A DNA stretch of 64,000 bases from Bacteroidales bacterium (GTDB lineage: Bacteria > Bacteroidota > Bacteroidia > Bacteroidales > VadinHA17), in the NCBI GenBank assembly GCA_016715075.1, contig JADKBK010000014.1, positions 124,001-188,000 on the forward strand, in the 5' to 3' direction. How positions within the stretch are numbered: the first letter of the stretch is position 1; the number at the start of each line of letters is the position of its first letter. Positions 63,597 through 64,000 of this stretch are shown one piece after another. A program made the translations under genes and the position numbers. A model generated the notes under the pieces. It was given only the letters and a program-made list of their open reading frames with translations, did no database searches and was not told the origin of the DNA.

Positions 63597-64000
63597 ATGG
63601 CTAAGAAAGTTAGTAAACCACTGAACTCTGAAGAAGCATTAAGCAAAACAGATGAATTCGCCGGTATTGGCAATAAAGAGCTTATTGAGAGGGCAAAGAA
63701 GCTGGCGAAGAAATATCGTGTTACCAGCGATAAGAAATTCAGACTTAAAGACTTTCCGACCAATGTGACTTTCGATCCTGGAGAAGATGAGAAGGCTGAA
63801 GCGGAAACGGTATTGAGGCTTGGAGTTGAAGCCCTGTCCGAAATGCAGGATAAATTGTATGCACAGGACAGGTGGTCCCTTCTGGTTATTTTCCAGGCCA
63901 TGGATGCTGCAGGAAAAGACGGAGCTATTAAGCATGTGATGTCGGGCATTAATCCGCAGGGATGCCAGGTTACCTCCTTTAAGGCGCCCAGTGCGGAAGA
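63597..64000 (+). CDS. ppk2: Polyphosphate kinase 2 family protein (partial, 3' end off-window)
   Basis: The first 134 codons of a PPK2-type kinase, starting ATG 63597 (MAKKVSKPLNSEEALSKTDEF). The segment LYAQDRWSLLVIFQAMDAAGKDGAIKHVMSGINPQGCQVTSFKAPS, near residues 86-131, carries the Walker A-like DAAGKDG and the following loop characteristic of PPK2. The family uses polyphosphate to phosphorylate NDPs or NMPs; which subclass cannot be told from this fragment. The reading frame is open to the window end. Confidence 0.93.
   Translation, partial: MAKKVSKPLNSEEALSKTDEFAGIGNKELIERAKKLAKKYRVTSDKKFRLKDFPTNVTFDPGEDEKAEAETVLRLGVEALSEMQDKLYAQDRWSLLVIFQAMDAAGKDGAIKHVMSGINPQGCQVTSFKAPSAE

Noticed and set aside
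63581..63949. 122-residue minus-strand ORF at the window end
   Set aside because: It is antisense to the clear PPK2 reading frame.

Overview
The window looks like a chromosome segment from an uncultured, probably anaerobic Bacteroidota bacterium of the Bacteroidales/Marinilabiliales type. The support is: a TonB-ExbD-ExbD-ExbB operon with its TPR and phosphate-binding-like partners, Bacteroidota-style -7 boxes (TAnnTTTG) upstream of several genes, kdsA (lipopolysaccharide), lipoproteins with PD40-like repeats, and an 11-subunit complex I gene set without nuoEFG. Finer placement cannot be read from the sequence. No phage, transposase, CRISPR array, tRNA or rRNA was seen.

Layout. 0-8.3 kb: a membrane spermidine-synthase-like gene behind an exported Memo-AMMECR1 fusion, a SiaC-like gene, then argS, ffh, folD and a PD40-like lipoprotein. 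8.6-11.6 kb: a TPR gene, a ComA-like phosphosulfolactate synthase and aroE. 11.7-22.2 kb: nuoABCDHIJKLMN on the minus strand with a small unknown gene at its end. 22.3-27.4 kb: truA, then a sodium:solute symporter with a 67-residue membrane companion, an exported TIM-barrel isomerase and a threonine aldolase-type gene. 27.6-34.5 kb: the TonB energy-transduction cluster. 34.6-39.6 kb: queA, RNase P RNA, a LolA-like protein, kdsA and rarA. 39.9-45.1 kb: an unknown anchored protein, an omega-amidase-type nitrilase and a large FAD/Fe-S oxidoreductase. 45.3-51.6 kb: a fermentation block (pta, hbd, ackA, two ptb paralogues, buk) able to turn acyl-CoA into acyl-phosphate, then acid plus ATP. 51.7-64 kb: SDR, proC, a beta-barrel-like protein, slyD, a dicarboxylate symporter with an internal deletion, an XRE regulator behind a set of inverted repeats, pyrK-pyrD, an Lrp regulator, an exported repeat protein, a ZIP transporter and the start of ppk2.

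Two features run through the whole window. First, many gaps hold short-period tandem arrays (7, 8, 9 or 11 bp units). The 7-bp arrays at five loci share a small vocabulary (CTTCSGA, CCCTGCG, CTCTACG types), and several begin directly at a stop codon. Second, eight otherwise normal genes carry disruptions: ten small indels in seven genes, and one in-frame TGA in an eighth. The indels sit mostly in short G/C or A tracts, and undoing them restores the expected family length. This pattern fits residual long-read assembly error better than decay, though real mutation is not excluded. A ninth gene, the dicarboxylate symporter, instead lacks an internal block of about 95 residues in frame.

All family assignments come from reading the translations and recalling family motifs. 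No database search was run.
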